Positions 1 to 9,248 of a DNA stretch of 64,000 bases are shown piece by piece (within the stretch, counting starts at the first letter, position 1; every line of letters begins with the position of its first letter). This DNA comes from Stieleria neptunia. GTDB lineage: Bacteria; Planctomycetota; Planctomycetia; Pirellulales; Pirellulaceae. Location: contig NZ_CP037423.1 in NCBI RefSeq assembly GCF_007754155.1, positions 6,444,567 through 6,508,566 on the forward strand, in the 5' to 3' direction. The notes under the pieces were generated by a model that was not told the DNA's origin, did no database searches, and worked only from the letters and a program-made list of their open reading frames with translations. Both the position numbers and the translations under genes were made by a program.

Positions 1-54
1 GGTGGGTTTCCGATTGACAACGCACCCGTTCCACAATCACTTGACACAATCAAC

Positions 55-1147
55 TTGAACGCTGCCGGCATCGATATTGGTTCGACCCAGCACTATGTTG
101 CCGTGCCCTCCGATCGCGACTCATCACACGTTCGCTGCTTCGGCACCTTTACATCCGATCTGGCGTCGCTCGCAGATTGGTTGGAAGAGTGCGGCAATTT
201 GTGTTCTGCGTTCTTACATGCGGCAACGAGCCATGCTCGTCGCCAACGCGAGCGAGCATATCCAACGGATGCAGAAGGCGATGATGGAAATGAATGTCCA
301 GCTCCATCACGTCATTTCGGACATCACCGGCACCACTGGCCTTGCCATTTTGGATGCCATTGTTGCGGGCAGTCGAGACCCTCACCTACTCGCAAAACTT
401 CGCGATCCAAGGTGCAAAAATGACGAGTCGACGATCGCGAAAGCTCTGGAAGGCAATTGGCGTGAAGAACATGTATTTGCGTTAAAACAGGCTCTGGAAC
501 TGTACCGTTTTTACGGTTCCAAACTGTCGGAAGTCGATTCCAAGCTTGAAGAACATTTGGGTACATTTTCCGACCGAAGTGACGGTGAGATTCTGCCGAA
601 GCTGAAGGCTCCTAAAGCTGGAAGCAATAGCCCCCGGTTCGATATGCGCAATCAGCTCTATCGGGTGCTGGGCGTCGACATGACGACCATTGATGGGATT
701 AGCGGTCAATCCGCAATCACACTGATTTCTGAAATCGGTACCGACATGAGTAGGTGGGCAACAGAGAAGCATTTCACTTCTTGGCTTTGCCTATGTCCGG
801 GCAGTAAGAAGACAGGTGGGAAATTGCTCAGTGGTAAAACACGTACAAGTGCGAACCGAGCCGCCGCCGCACTTCGAACAGCCGCCGCGTCCCTGGCACG
901 ATCAAACTGCGCCTTAGGAGCGTTCTTTCGCAGGATCCGTTCCCGTCTTGGTTCACCCAAAGCGATCACGGCGACGGCCCACAAGCTCGCGAAAATAGTT
1001 TATGGGATGCTGAAGTACGGGAGGGAATATGTCGATGTCGGCAACGACTATTACGAACAGCAATACAAGAAGCGAGCAATGGAAAATCTGGCGAAACGGG
1101 CAGCTGCACTCAACCTGCGAGTGGTCCCCAATGAACTAGCTGGGTAG
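55..1147 (+). pseudogene. Decayed IS110-family transposase (internal deletion plus frameshift)
   Basis: This is the remnant of an IS110-type DNA transposase, a family with an N-terminal DEDD RuvC-like domain and a C-terminal transposase_20 domain. The N-terminal piece, with the first catalytic Asp in GIDIGS, reads in one frame to about 195. All later homologous sequence (ICVLRSYMRQRAML, then the C-terminal domain around TIDGISGQSA and CPGSKKTGGKLLSG) reads in another frame. The junction joins WLEECG to ICVLRS. Intact relatives have roughly 70-75 more residues there, holding the other acidic catalytic residues, so the change is a deletion and not a simple frame slip. The first frame is open back to the window edge, so the true start may lie outside. 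No terminal inverted repeats are expected in this family and none were seen. It is almost certainly inactive. Confidence 0.85.
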
Positions 1148-1354
1148 GAAGTTCCTTGAGAGCAGAGCCCGCCTCCGCTTCACCTGGCTTCGCCATCCTA
1201 CCGAACACAACCATCGGACATCGCAGTCATCCCTCAAAAAACCTTCCCCGAGTATTCGAGCGCACCCACTAAAATCCGCGAAGAACCCCCTCTGGGAGAG
1301 ACGGCGTTTGCTGCGCTCGACCGCCGGCTACGTGCTGCAATCCCTTTCGGGATA

Positions 1355-1720
1355 CTACTGCCGCAACACCCACAACGTGACGAGCATCACACCGTTAAGC
1401 AGCACAGTCAATCCAAAAACAATACGAAAGGATTGCTTCCTGGTTTTGTGCCGCAACTTCTCCTGAGCGATTAGCGCCCCCGGCCAACCGCCGATCATGG
1501 CTAGCAGGTGCAGCGTGTTCTCTTGAGTCCGCCAACGACCACGCCGGGCGGCGGACTTATCGATCGCGTACACCAAAAACGTGATCAGGCTGGCGCCTAG
1601 GTAGAACCACAACACCAGAGTTGGCAGTTGGTCGCTCACCACCAACAATCCGACAAACACCAAGAACAACCATGCGGCGATCACAGGCAATGATGTTTTA
1701 TAATAATCGCCGCGATTCAC
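1355..1720 (-). CDS. DUF1294 small membrane protein
   Basis: A 121-residue inner-membrane protein of the DUF1294 type. It has three or four hydrophobic helices (around residues 8-27, 32-48 and 98-118) and the family's conserved core: YAIDKSAARRGRWRTQE, then HLLAMIGGWPGA and the basic RHKTRKQSFR segment. Function is unknown. I chose the GTG start because GGGGAGGAG lies 8-10 bases upstream and the product then matches the family length. The frame stays open about 260 bases further upstream, but that part is low-complexity and overlaps a dispersed repeat. That repeat (positions 1729-1757) appears to supply the ribosome binding site. Confidence 0.75.
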   Translation of the reverse strand: MNRGDYYKTSLPVIAAWLFLVFVGLLVVSDQLPTLVLWFYLGASLITFLVYAIDKSAARRGRWRTQENTLHLLAMIGGWPGALIAQEKLRHKTRKQSFRIVFGLTVLLNGVMLVTLWVLRQ

Positions 1721-1728
1721 CGGTCGCT

Positions 1729-1757
1729 CCTCCCCTCGCTTCGCTCGACCCTCCTGC
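1729..1757 (-). repeat. Dispersed intergenic repeat, copy 1 (GCAGGAGGGTCGAGCG type)
   Basis: Read on the minus strand, this 29-base stretch begins GCAGGAGGGTCGAGCG and ends AGCGAGGGGAGG. It recurs with one base difference at 62168-62196 on the plus strand. Here it lies directly upstream of the DUF1294 start and contributes its purine-rich Shine-Dalgarno-like sequence. Confidence 0.7.
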
Positions 1758-1877
1758 CCAGAGAGTGGCTTTGAAAACTGCACGACCTCCACCAGGGAGG
1801 GTTTCGACAAACGAGGGACTTCATCCCGTCCGCCTGGACGAGGTTTTGACGTGTCCGGCACGTGTCCCCGTCGTTCC

Positions 1878-4800
1878 TTACCGAATCCCGACCGGGCGGC
1901 TTGCGACGCGTTGGTTCTCGGTCGTTTTACCGATCGAAATGCCGACCCAACCGTCACGCAATTCGAACTGCGTGATCCCACTTTGCTCGGGCAATCGTTC
2001 GGCCAACAACTCTGGGGACGTCAACGGCAACGGACGCGTCGGCGAGAGCACCTTGTTGAAAATCGCTCGGACGGGAAATCGCTGTCGCATCGACATGCCG
2101 GGACCGCTGATGCTGAGGTGCCCATCGCGAACCAACGCGGCACTCAGCCCATCGATCTGGGCCGTGTAGGCCGCTCGCACGATAAAGTTTCTCAGTCGCA
2201 AACGATCGCCCTGCAAACGGATGATTCGCATCGTGATCCACACCTTGCCGTCTTCGATTTCCACCGTGATCGGTCGATGCTTGGCAAACTGAATCGAGAT
2301 GTCTTCGGGCAGATCGTCCGGCAGCGGACGGTCGCCCGCACCGAGCACTTCAAAGCATTGCGTCAACACCTGATCGATCGGCAACGTTTCATCCTGGGGG
2401 ACCAATTGTTCCAGCGTGTTGTTGATCGCCGACTGGTGCAATTGCACGCTGAACAGGTTGTCGCGGAGTGCTCGGGGTCGAGGCGTCATGGCGGCCAATT
2501 GCCAATCGCCGGCCATGCGATAGCGTGCCATCAATCGCGACGCCGTCGAACTCATGTCGATCACGCGGGGTTCCAGTTGCAGCCGATTCAACGGGCCGAG
2601 GATCGTTTCGCTGAATTTCGCCGTCGCCTGGTCGACCTTTTCGGTCACGCTGCGATCGATCTCTTCGCCAACCTGCGTTCGAATTCGGTTGCGGCCGATA
2701 CGGTCAGCCAACGATGCTTTTTCGAAATACTGAGTTTCCGCGATGCTCTGGACCAGCGTTCCGACCAATGGCCAGGAATCATAGGTCGTGTTGATCCCAC
2801 GCAGTCGCGATCGCCCGCCGACGTGAACCGCGGGATCACCGAGGAAGATGTCGTCCGGTTTGATGGTGATCGGAGTGGCCGCGGTGTATGGATTCACGCT
2901 GGTCGTCTTGATCGCCGCCGGTCCGCTCCGCCCGATGCTTCGCGTGGAGACGTTGCCGATGGTCTCCAACGTCAATTCCCACGTCGACGGCGATGGGATC
3001 AGCCGCAACTGCAGATCGGTGCTGACGCGACTGACCCCGGTCACACGACTGCCCAGCATGGTGGTTCGCAGGGGAACTTCGCGGGTGGGCAGTTGCGGCA
3101 TCAGGTCGCGCAACAGTTCTTCGCTGAGCGAAAAGCGGACGTTCGCATTGCGGTAATGCGTGTCCAGGTTGGCCGACAATTGTTGGGCCTGGGGATGATT
3201 GGCGTGACCGAGTGCCTGCATCGATTGTGCGATCTCGGCGGTCACCAGATCGATCGCGTTGGATTCCGCCCGTTCGATCTGGTGCAACAGCGCCGAATAG
3301 TCGATCGCGCCGCTGGCCCAAGGCTTGATCGCGACGGCGACATCGCGGACCGCGGGGTCGGCGAGAAAGCGCTGATGCGGTGCCGCCAAATTCGGCCACG
3401 TCAATCGCGACAAGAATTTCTGAGCGACTTCGCGGCGTGCGTTGTCATCACCGGCCCCGAACGCGTCACGAACCGATTCCAACAACAGGAACTTGGACCA
3501 GCCCGCCGCGTCACCGGTCACCACCAGCCGGCTTTCCAATTGATCAATCGCATCGGCGACCGAAGGCAGATCATCACCGACGTGATGCACCGCGGAGAAG
3601 CTGCCCGAATTGATTCTGAAAATCGGTTCCCAGACCGCCAAACGTCGTTCGATCGAATACGCCGCTTGAAGCCACGCCACCCGACGACTGCGCGAACGCA
3701 AGGATTCCGCTTCGACCGATGCAAACTGTTGCAACTGCTTCAATTGATCCAGCAAGGGCTGGACATCACGCTGGCCGAGACGATTGGCCTGGTGAAGTTG
3801 GCTGAGCAGATCACGAACCTGTTTGGACCATTCGAGCAGTTCGTGGTGACCGATCGTTGTGAGCGGCGTCGTTTCCGGATTGAGGTCGAAATCGTCGGCC
3901 GGCAGATCGGTGCGGATGACAATCGATTCAAGGATGTCCAGCTGTTCGATCAATCGATGCGGGACCGGCCACGCGGCCGACCGCGGCTGGGTCAGATTTC
4001 GAGTCGAACCGGAGTCCTCCGCGCCGCCATCGGATTGCCGCGTGATCTCCGTCACCTCGGGCGAAACTCGATCGTCGGGTGAACCGTTGATTTTGCCCCG
4101 CGGTGCAGCGGGCGCGGCCGACTTCTCTTCGGCGCCCAACAGATCCGTGGCGGGTTTGCCCGGTGTCGCTTCGATTTCGTTCACGTCGGGAGCCAGATCG
4201 GCGACCGTCGCGGCGGGTGCTTCAAACGCCGAGGGCAAGGCGACGTCGTAGGTCGGGCGTTCGGCCATGCGGGGCGTGGGGTCATCCAGACGCGCGTACG
4301 GTTGTCCTTGCGACAGCGGGCGTTCATCGGCAAAGAACACATCGGGATCGATGCGAATCACTATCTCGTCGGCCGAGGCGACGTTCGCCGCATCCAGCTG
4401 GACCGAGACGCGTTGCTCCACCGTCGGAGTCAGCTCCAAGACCGGTAGGTCGGCCGTGGACGCCTCGCCCGCGGCGTCATCAAAATTCGCATCGAAGCCG
4501 AAGATGTCGCTGTGGCTGTCCAGCGAGGGGGCCGGGATGCCCGCGATGCGAGGTTGCTGAAGCTCGAAGGACGCATCGTTCCAGGATTCGATCTGCGACA
4601 ACTCGGCCCAGGCATCCGCGACGGCATCGCCGGCCGGGCGGCCCGCCGAAACGGTCGTCTGGGCGGTCGTCTGGGCAGCGGTTTTGCCCGAGGACGCCGG
4701 CATCCGACCGGACGACAAACCCGCCGGGGTGGCGCTGACGCGGGGGGCGTCCGGCCTGGTGGTCCGGGGCAGAATCGACTGCGACAAGCCTGAGGTTTTC

Positions 4801-4976
4801 CAAAGCGTGACGGCACCGGAGACAAGCATTCTTGCCCCCGGATCGGCCTGCATCGCCAGCCAGCTGAGTCCGGTCACGAAAATGGACGCCGTCAGCGGCC
4901 ACATCACGAGGGAACGTTTCACATCCTTGCGCATCGAAAGACCATCGGTCAAAAGAGAAAAGCGTACGGTTTCCAT
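1878..4976 (-). CDS. Large exported protein of unknown function (1032 aa)
   Basis: I do not recognise this family. An N-terminal hydrophobic segment at about residues 25-43 (VMWPLTASIFVTGLSWLAM), preceded by basic residues, suggests a signal anchor or an uncleaved signal. Residues 50-330 are Pro/Ala/Thr/Ser-rich and look disordered. From about 340 to the end the protein looks folded, with an alpha-helical middle part (for example DILESIVIRTDLPADDF) and a C-terminal half with alternating beta-like stretches. It is probably periplasmic. A second Met at residue 15 (MRKDVKRSLV) is an alternative start. It stands alone, upstream of the DUF1294 gene and divergent from the GroES-like gene. Its reverse strand also carries a long open frame, which is compositional. 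Confidence 0.75.
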   Translation of the reverse strand: METVRFSLLTDGLSMRKDVKRSLVMWPLTASIFVTGLSWLAMQADPGARMLVSGAVTLWKTSGLSQSILPRTTRPDAPRVSATPAGLSSGRMPASSGKTAAQTTAQTTVSAGRPAGDAVADAWAELSQIESWNDASFELQQPRIAGIPAPSLDSHSDIFGFDANFDDAAGEASTADLPVLELTPTVEQRVSVQLDAANVASADEIVIRIDPDVFFADERPLSQGQPYARLDDPTPRMAERPTYDVALPSAFEAPAATVADLAPDVNEIEATPGKPATDLLGAEEKSAAPAAPRGKINGSPDDRVSPEVTEITRQSDGGAEDSGSTRNLTQPRSAAWPVPHRLIEQLDILESIVIRTDLPADDFDLNPETTPLTTIGHHELLEWSKQVRDLLSQLHQANRLGQRDVQPLLDQLKQLQQFASVEAESLRSRSRRVAWLQAAYSIERRLAVWEPIFRINSGSFSAVHHVGDDLPSVADAIDQLESRLVVTGDAAGWSKFLLLESVRDAFGAGDDNARREVAQKFLSRLTWPNLAAPHQRFLADPAVRDVAVAIKPWASGAIDYSALLHQIERAESNAIDLVTAEIAQSMQALGHANHPQAQQLSANLDTHYRNANVRFSLSEELLRDLMPQLPTREVPLRTTMLGSRVTGVSRVSTDLQLRLIPSPSTWELTLETIGNVSTRSIGRSGPAAIKTTSVNPYTAATPITIKPDDIFLGDPAVHVGGRSRLRGINTTYDSWPLVGTLVQSIAETQYFEKASLADRIGRNRIRTQVGEEIDRSVTEKVDQATAKFSETILGPLNRLQLEPRVIDMSSTASRLMARYRMAGDWQLAAMTPRPRALRDNLFSVQLHQSAINNTLEQLVPQDETLPIDQVLTQCFEVLGAGDRPLPDDLPEDISIQFAKHRPITVEIEDGKVWITMRIIRLQGDRLRLRNFIVRAAYTAQIDGLSAALVRDGHLSISGPGMSMRQRFPVRAIFNKVLSPTRPLPLTSPELLAERLPEQSGITQFELRDGWVGISIGKTTENQRVASRPVGIR

Positions 4977-5246
4977 TTCCGCCTGGGCTGTGAATCGGCC
5001 AGATCACTTTGGCCGGTCCAGCGCGGTTGCCAAGTGCTGCGAAATCTCGCCAATCTCCATGATGGCTGTTTGCCCGTCGATTTGCCCTAATCGGCAATTC
5101 TTGCCGATTTTACTCATGTTGCCACGGCCCCACCCACGATGCCGGGTGTACGAAAACGCCCTGTCTCGCAAGACTATTGCCTGTGCCCCAGATCCCGACG
5201 ATCGCTGATGTCGGGGCGGAAAAGAATGAATCCTTACGGAGTGGTG

Positions 5247-5576
5247 ATGGCGAAGAAAAAGGCAAACGCGGCGTTCGAATACGTGGAGCCGATTGGCGAT
5301 CGTGTGTTGGTCCGCAAGGACGAACCGAAACGCGAAACCCGCGGCGGCATTGCGCTGCCCGATGCGGCCGAAATCCCGACGATCACCGGACGCATCGTGA
5401 CCATCAGCGCCGTGGTCGAAAACGACGAAGAGCTGCCGTTGCGTCAGTACGACAAGATCCTTTTCCATCCCAAGAACGCGGTGCCGGTCGATCTGGAACA
5501 CGACAATCAGCTGTTTGTCGTCCCGGTCGATGATATCGTCGCGGTGTTCCGCCGGAACAAACCCGAAGACGATTGA
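5247..5576 (+). CDS. GroES-like co-chaperonin (Cpn10)
   Basis: A 109-residue protein of the Cpn10/GroES fold, which caps the GroEL ring in the cytoplasm. It shows IGDRVLVRKDEPK at the start of the beta-barrel, a mobile-loop equivalent ETRGGIALPD matching the SAGGIVL region of E. coli GroES, then GRIVTISAV, YDKILFHPKNA and a C-terminal DDIVAVFR strand. The start ATG has ACGGAG about 8 bases upstream. No groEL gene is adjacent, so this is a stand-alone paralogue, or groEL is encoded elsewhere. Planctomycetes often carry several groES/groEL copies. The product could be a specialised co-chaperonin. Confidence 0.85.
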   Translation: MAKKKANAAFEYVEPIGDRVLVRKDEPKRETRGGIALPDAAEIPTITGRIVTISAVVENDEELPLRQYDKILFHPKNAVPVDLEHDNQLFVVPVDDIVAVFRRNKPEDD

Positions 5577-5967
5577 CACCGCCGCCCAGGGTGGCTCGCC
5601 GGGGGACACCGATTGCATCACGAAAGCTTTTTGCAACCGATTTCGATTCTCTTCCTCTGGCAGAGACGGCGTTTGCGCAGCAAGCAAACGCCACAGAGGG
5701 CCCACGCTGCAGAAGTCTTGGATCCTTCCGCTATGATCCAATCCGTCACCGGGAAAATCGACGTCCCGCGGCGGGCGGCGGCCCGCCAGTGGCGGGCCGC
5801 AAACAATTGAGAACATTTTCGCCGTCCGAGCAGTTACACTACTCGGATAAGTTACATTGGGGGGCGGGCGGTCATCCGCCGAAGATGTCGCATGATCGAG
5901 CTCACTCGCTGTAGGGGGACGCTCGGCCGCGACGGACGTTCGAGTCGCTGATGCCTTATCCGGAACC
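5577..5967. other. Intergenic region with two hairpins, no gene
   Basis: No convincing reading frame is present. Two hairpins can be read. GGCGTTTGC/GCAAACGCC (5668-5676 and 5684-5692) lies about 90 bases after the GroES stop. A GC-rich one, GCGGCCCGCC/GGCGGGCCGC with a 3-base loop, spans 5778-5800. Neither is followed by a T tract. The promoter of the sigma-factor operon must lie in the remaining sequence, but no clear -35/-10 pair stands out. Confidence 0.5.
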
Positions 5968-6612
5968 ATGCCTTCAGTCACCGATTTAATCAGCCGCAGT
6001 CAACAGGGAACCGAAGGCGAGACCGACCGTCTGTTCTCGGTGATGTACGACGACCTGCGCCGCTTGGCAGGCCGATTCCTGCAGAACGAACCGCTGCGGA
6101 ATCGACTCAGCAGCTCGTCGCTGGTCCACCAGGCCTACATGCGGATGGTCGACCACTCCAGAATCAACTGGCAGGGCAAGACGCATTTCTTTGCGATCGG
6201 CGCCACCGTGATGCGACGGATCTTGGTGGATCATGCCCGCAAGGTCCAATCGTTGAAACGGGGCGGTGGCTGGGAGCGACGGCAATTGCACGACGACGTC
6301 ACCTTTGAACTCAATCGAGACGACGACGTGGTCGCGTTGGACGACCTGCTCGAACAGCTCGCCCAACTGAACCCCCGGCAAGCCAAAATCGTCGAGCTGC
6401 GTTTCTTCGGCGGCATGACGATGCGCGAGATCGCCGCGGAAATGAAACTGGGACTCCGCACCATCGAAAAGGAATGGGCCATGAGCCGCGCTTGGATGCG
6501 ACGTGAGCTGCGACGCGACAGCGAAGAAGCCGAGGAATCCGATCCCTCCGTCGACCCCGACACCGACTCCCCTAGTCCTCCTCCCGCGGCATCGGAACCC
6601 GAGACGACTTGA
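5968..6612 (+). CDS. ECF-type RNA polymerase sigma factor (planctomycete Sigma70_ECF family)
   Basis: A 214-residue sigma factor of the ECF group common in planctomycetes (Pfam Sigma70_ECF type). Region 2 covers about residues 20-95 (LFSVMYDDLRRLAGRFL, then LVHQAYMRMVDHS and AKTHFFAIGATVMRRILVDH-like sequence). Region 4 covers about 125-180, with LNPRQAKIVELRFFGGMTMREIAAEM as the helix-turn-helix. The tail after residue 185 is acidic and Pro/Ser-rich. Its stop codon overlaps the start of the downstream membrane kinase, so the two are translationally coupled. The known pattern for such pairs is that the kinase partner controls sigma activity. I infer that here. Confidence 0.9.
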   Translation: MPSVTDLISRSQQGTEGETDRLFSVMYDDLRRLAGRFLQNEPLRNRLSSSSLVHQAYMRMVDHSRINWQGKTHFFAIGATVMRRILVDHARKVQSLKRGGGWERRQLHDDVTFELNRDDDVVALDDLLEQLAQLNPRQAKIVELRFFGGMTMREIAAEMKLGLRTIEKEWAMSRAWMRRELRRDSEEAEESDPSVDPDTDSPSPPPAASEPETT

Positions 6613-9170
6613 TGAATGCGGAGCGTTACGCGCGGGTCCGTGAATTATTTCTAGCCGTCGACGACCTTCCCGCTGACCAGCAACACGCGTTCCTGGTCTC
6701 GCAGTGTGGCGACGACCAGACACTGATCGACGAAGTGATGTCGTTGCTGGACGAGCACGACCACCAATCGGCTCGGCTGGAAGGCAACTCGGCCAAACAA
6801 CCGGCGATCCCGTCCGCCTTGGCAACTTCATCGCCCCCCGGACACCCCGCTCAAGAAACCGACGGTGGTGCATCCACGGCGGGCGCGCCGTTCTTGCCAC
6901 CCAGCCAACGCGACTCAACCAGCGACACATCGACTCTCAAGTCCAAACCGACGCCGGATGAAGCGGAGCGGCAACCGCAGCGTCAGACCTACAGGAGCGG
7001 GGTGAGAAAATCGAGGTCCGGATCCAAACCCGCCCCTTCGAAATCCGCCCAAGTCACACAACAGAGTTCACAACGCACCCATGCCTCGCCCCGGTATCGC
7101 GACGAAGCCGCCCCGGCGCGCCGCCGCCCCTCCGCCGGGATCTGGCAAACTCGGGCGACAAGCCACCGGCGTTTCAATGCCGGATGGCTCTGGCTGGCCA
7201 CCATTTTGCCGACCGCGCTGATCGGATGGTGGACCTACACGAAGGTGGACTCAAACCTGCGCCAATCCGCCGCGAATGAATTGGCCGGCGTGGCCGATGC
7301 CGTTCGGGTCAGCGTCGATCAATTCCTCGACGATCAATCGCGACTGACCGAATCCTGGGCGCGGCACCGCGAGTTGCGGGATGCGATCATCTCGCTGGTT
7401 CAATCGAGCGAACAGGACGAATCGGTCGAGGCGCTGCGCAAGGCCCCCGGCGCGAAACAACTCCGCACGGCACTGGTCACCCAGTCTCAGCAACCGGACA
7501 TCAAGTATGTCGTCTGGGATCGCACCGGAAAGATCCTCGCCAGTTGGTCGGCCGACGGGGCCGACATCGGCGGCAACGTCGCGCCCGACGGGGCGGCCAA
7601 CCTGGCGCGTGCGATGCGCGGTGAAACCGTGTTGTTCGGTCCCGAAATCTTGACCGCCGACGACAGCGGTGTTCAACCCGAAACCCGCCTGCCGGTGATG
7701 GCCGAGATCATGCCGATTCGCGATGACAACGGACGCGTCATCGCCACGATCTCGATTCGTGGCTTTGGCATGTACGACGCCTTGGACCAGATCTTTCGCG
7801 AAGCCTCAGGCGCGGGCGGGCTGGACGTGTATGCCGTCAACGCCAACGGCATGATGGTCACCAACAGCCCCCGCGCGCTCGATTGGTTGACGCTCGACGC
7901 GTCCGATGACGACTCGGTTTCCTGCCGATTAAGAGTCTCCGATCCGGGCACATCCGCGACATCCGCCACTGAATTGGCAAGCCAATTTCGACGCACGCAA
8001 CCGCTGACCTACTCCGTCGCGGCGGCTTCCTCGGGACAATCCGGATCCAAGCTAGAACCCTATCGCAACTACGCCGGCGTCGACGTGGTGGGAGCGTGGC
8101 GTTGGGTCAATCAACGGGGATTGGGGATCGTTGTGGAACGCACCGCGGACTCCGCCTTTGCAACCGCGCAAACCGTCTGGATGGGATTCCTCGCGTTGGG
8201 GATGTTGTTGACCGTCACCGCGCTGACGGCTGCCGGACGGATCGCCAGACGAACCGCGTTGGCACAGGCCGCCGTCCACCCCTTGAGCCGCTATGAGTTG
8301 ATCGCCGAGTTGGGCAGCGGCGGGATGGGAGTCGTCTATCGCGCCAAACATGGACAACTCGGTCGCGATACGGCGTTGAAGGTCTTGCGCGGTGACCGAG
8401 ACAATTTGGAAGACAGGCTGCGATTCGATCGCGAAGCCAAACTGGCCGCGTCGCTGAGCAATCCGCACACGGTCACGATCTACGACTACGGCCGCGGCGA
8501 CGAAGGCGAAGCGTATTGCGTGATGGAATTTTTAAAGGGCATCACGCTCTACGATGTCGTGGCACGAAGCGGGTTCCAGTCCATCGGGCGGGCACTGTTC
8601 ATTCTCCGCCAGGTCTGCGACTCACTCGGCGAGGCTCACAAGTTGGGATTGGTGCACCGAGACATCAAACCCCAAAACATCATGCTCTCCCTGGACGCTT
8701 CCGTCGGTGACTGGGCGGTCGTGTTCGATTTCGGATTGGCCAAACCGCTGCAACCCGACGCGGATTCCTACCAGACCGCGGAAACGATCTGGGCCGGCAC
8801 CCCGATGTACATGGCACCCGAACGCTATCGCGAACCGAATAACATCGACCCCCGTTCGGACATCTATTCCGTCGGATGCATCGCCTACTTTCTGCTGTCC
8901 GGCCGCCCGCCGTTCATCGAGTGTGACCCGGAATCCTTGTTTGCACTGGTGCTGACCGAACAACCGATCAGCATCGGCGTGCATCGCGACCAAGACGTCC
9001 CCGAACCGATCATCGCGCTGGTCAAAAAGTGCATGGCCAAAAGCGTGGACGATCGCTTCGCGACGATCGACGATTTGGCGTTGGAACTGGACCGGCTGAT
9101 CGCGGCACATCCCTGGTCGGTCGAAGAGGCGCGTTCCTGGTGGCGGATCCACGGCGACGAAGTCCGTTAG
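6612..9170 (+). CDS. Membrane Ser/Thr protein kinase with periplasmic sensor domain
   Basis: A Hanks-type kinase of 852 residues. Residues 1-60 resemble the short N-terminal helical region of planctomycete kinases (RYARVRELFLAVDDLP). A long disordered linker follows, then a membrane segment near 191-210. A roughly 300-residue extracytoplasmic region looks like a double Cache-type sensor (KYVVWDRTGKILASWSADG and GGLDVYAVNANGMMVTNS). A second membrane helix sits near 518-542. The kinase domain is at about 560-835: GSGGMGVVYRAK glycine loop, ALKVL lysine, HRDIKPQN catalytic loop, DFGLAK, and GTPMYMAPERY. All catalytic residues look intact. The topology, with the sensor before a C-terminal kinase, is the reverse of the common N-terminal kinase layout. 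The ATG overlaps the sigma stop by one base (TGATG). Confidence 0.92.
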   Translation: MNAERYARVRELFLAVDDLPADQQHAFLVSQCGDDQTLIDEVMSLLDEHDHQSARLEGNSAKQPAIPSALATSSPPGHPAQETDGGASTAGAPFLPPSQRDSTSDTSTLKSKPTPDEAERQPQRQTYRSGVRKSRSGSKPAPSKSAQVTQQSSQRTHASPRYRDEAAPARRRPSAGIWQTRATSHRRFNAGWLWLATILPTALIGWWTYTKVDSNLRQSAANELAGVADAVRVSVDQFLDDQSRLTESWARHRELRDAIISLVQSSEQDESVEALRKAPGAKQLRTALVTQSQQPDIKYVVWDRTGKILASWSADGADIGGNVAPDGAANLARAMRGETVLFGPEILTADDSGVQPETRLPVMAEIMPIRDDNGRVIATISIRGFGMYDALDQIFREASGAGGLDVYAVNANGMMVTNSPRALDWLTLDASDDDSVSCRLRVSDPGTSATSATELASQFRRTQPLTYSVAAASSGQSGSKLEPYRNYAGVDVVGAWRWVNQRGLGIVVERTADSAFATAQTVWMGFLALGMLLTVTALTAAGRIARRTALAQAAVHPLSRYELIAELGSGGMGVVYRAKHGQLGRDTALKVLRGDRDNLEDRLRFDREAKLAASLSNPHTVTIYDYGRGDEGEAYCVMEFLKGITLYDVVARSGFQSIGRALFILRQVCDSLGEAHKLGLVHRDIKPQNIMLSLDASVGDWAVVFDFGLAKPLQPDADSYQTAETIWAGTPMYMAPERYREPNNIDPRSDIYSVGCIAYFLLSGRPPFIECDPESLFALVLTEQPISIGVHRDQDVPEPIIALVKKCMAKSVDDRFATIDDLALELDRLIAAHPWSVEEARSWWRIHGDEVR

Positions 9171-9189
9171 CGGATTGTTAGCAGAATAA

Positions 9190-9246
9190 GTGGGAGAGGC
9201 TTCCAACCTGTCGACACTGAAATGACAGGCTGGAAGCCTATCCCAC
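9190..9246. repeat. Long hairpin between convergent genes (GGCTTCCAGCCTGTC family, copy 1)
   Basis: An imperfect inverted repeat with arms of about 23 bases. The left arm begins GTGGGAGAGGCTTCC and the right arm is GACAGGCTGGAAGCC followed by TATCCCAC. The loop is about 11 bases. A perfect version stands at 52562-52618 and a half copy at 35738-35761. Here it sits between the ends of the convergent kinase and AraC-type genes, so it may act as a two-way terminator, although no T tract follows. Confidence 0.75.
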
Positions 9247-9248
9247 CC

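Noticed and set aside
1851..4082. Long plus-strand open frame opposite the 1032-residue exported protein
   Set aside because: Arg/Gln/Asp-rich product with no domain. It is the compositional shadow of the minus-strand gene, whose codons end in G or C.
5668..5692. Intrinsic terminator after the GroES-like gene
   Set aside because: The stem is good but no T tract follows in either direction, so it is recorded only as a hairpin.
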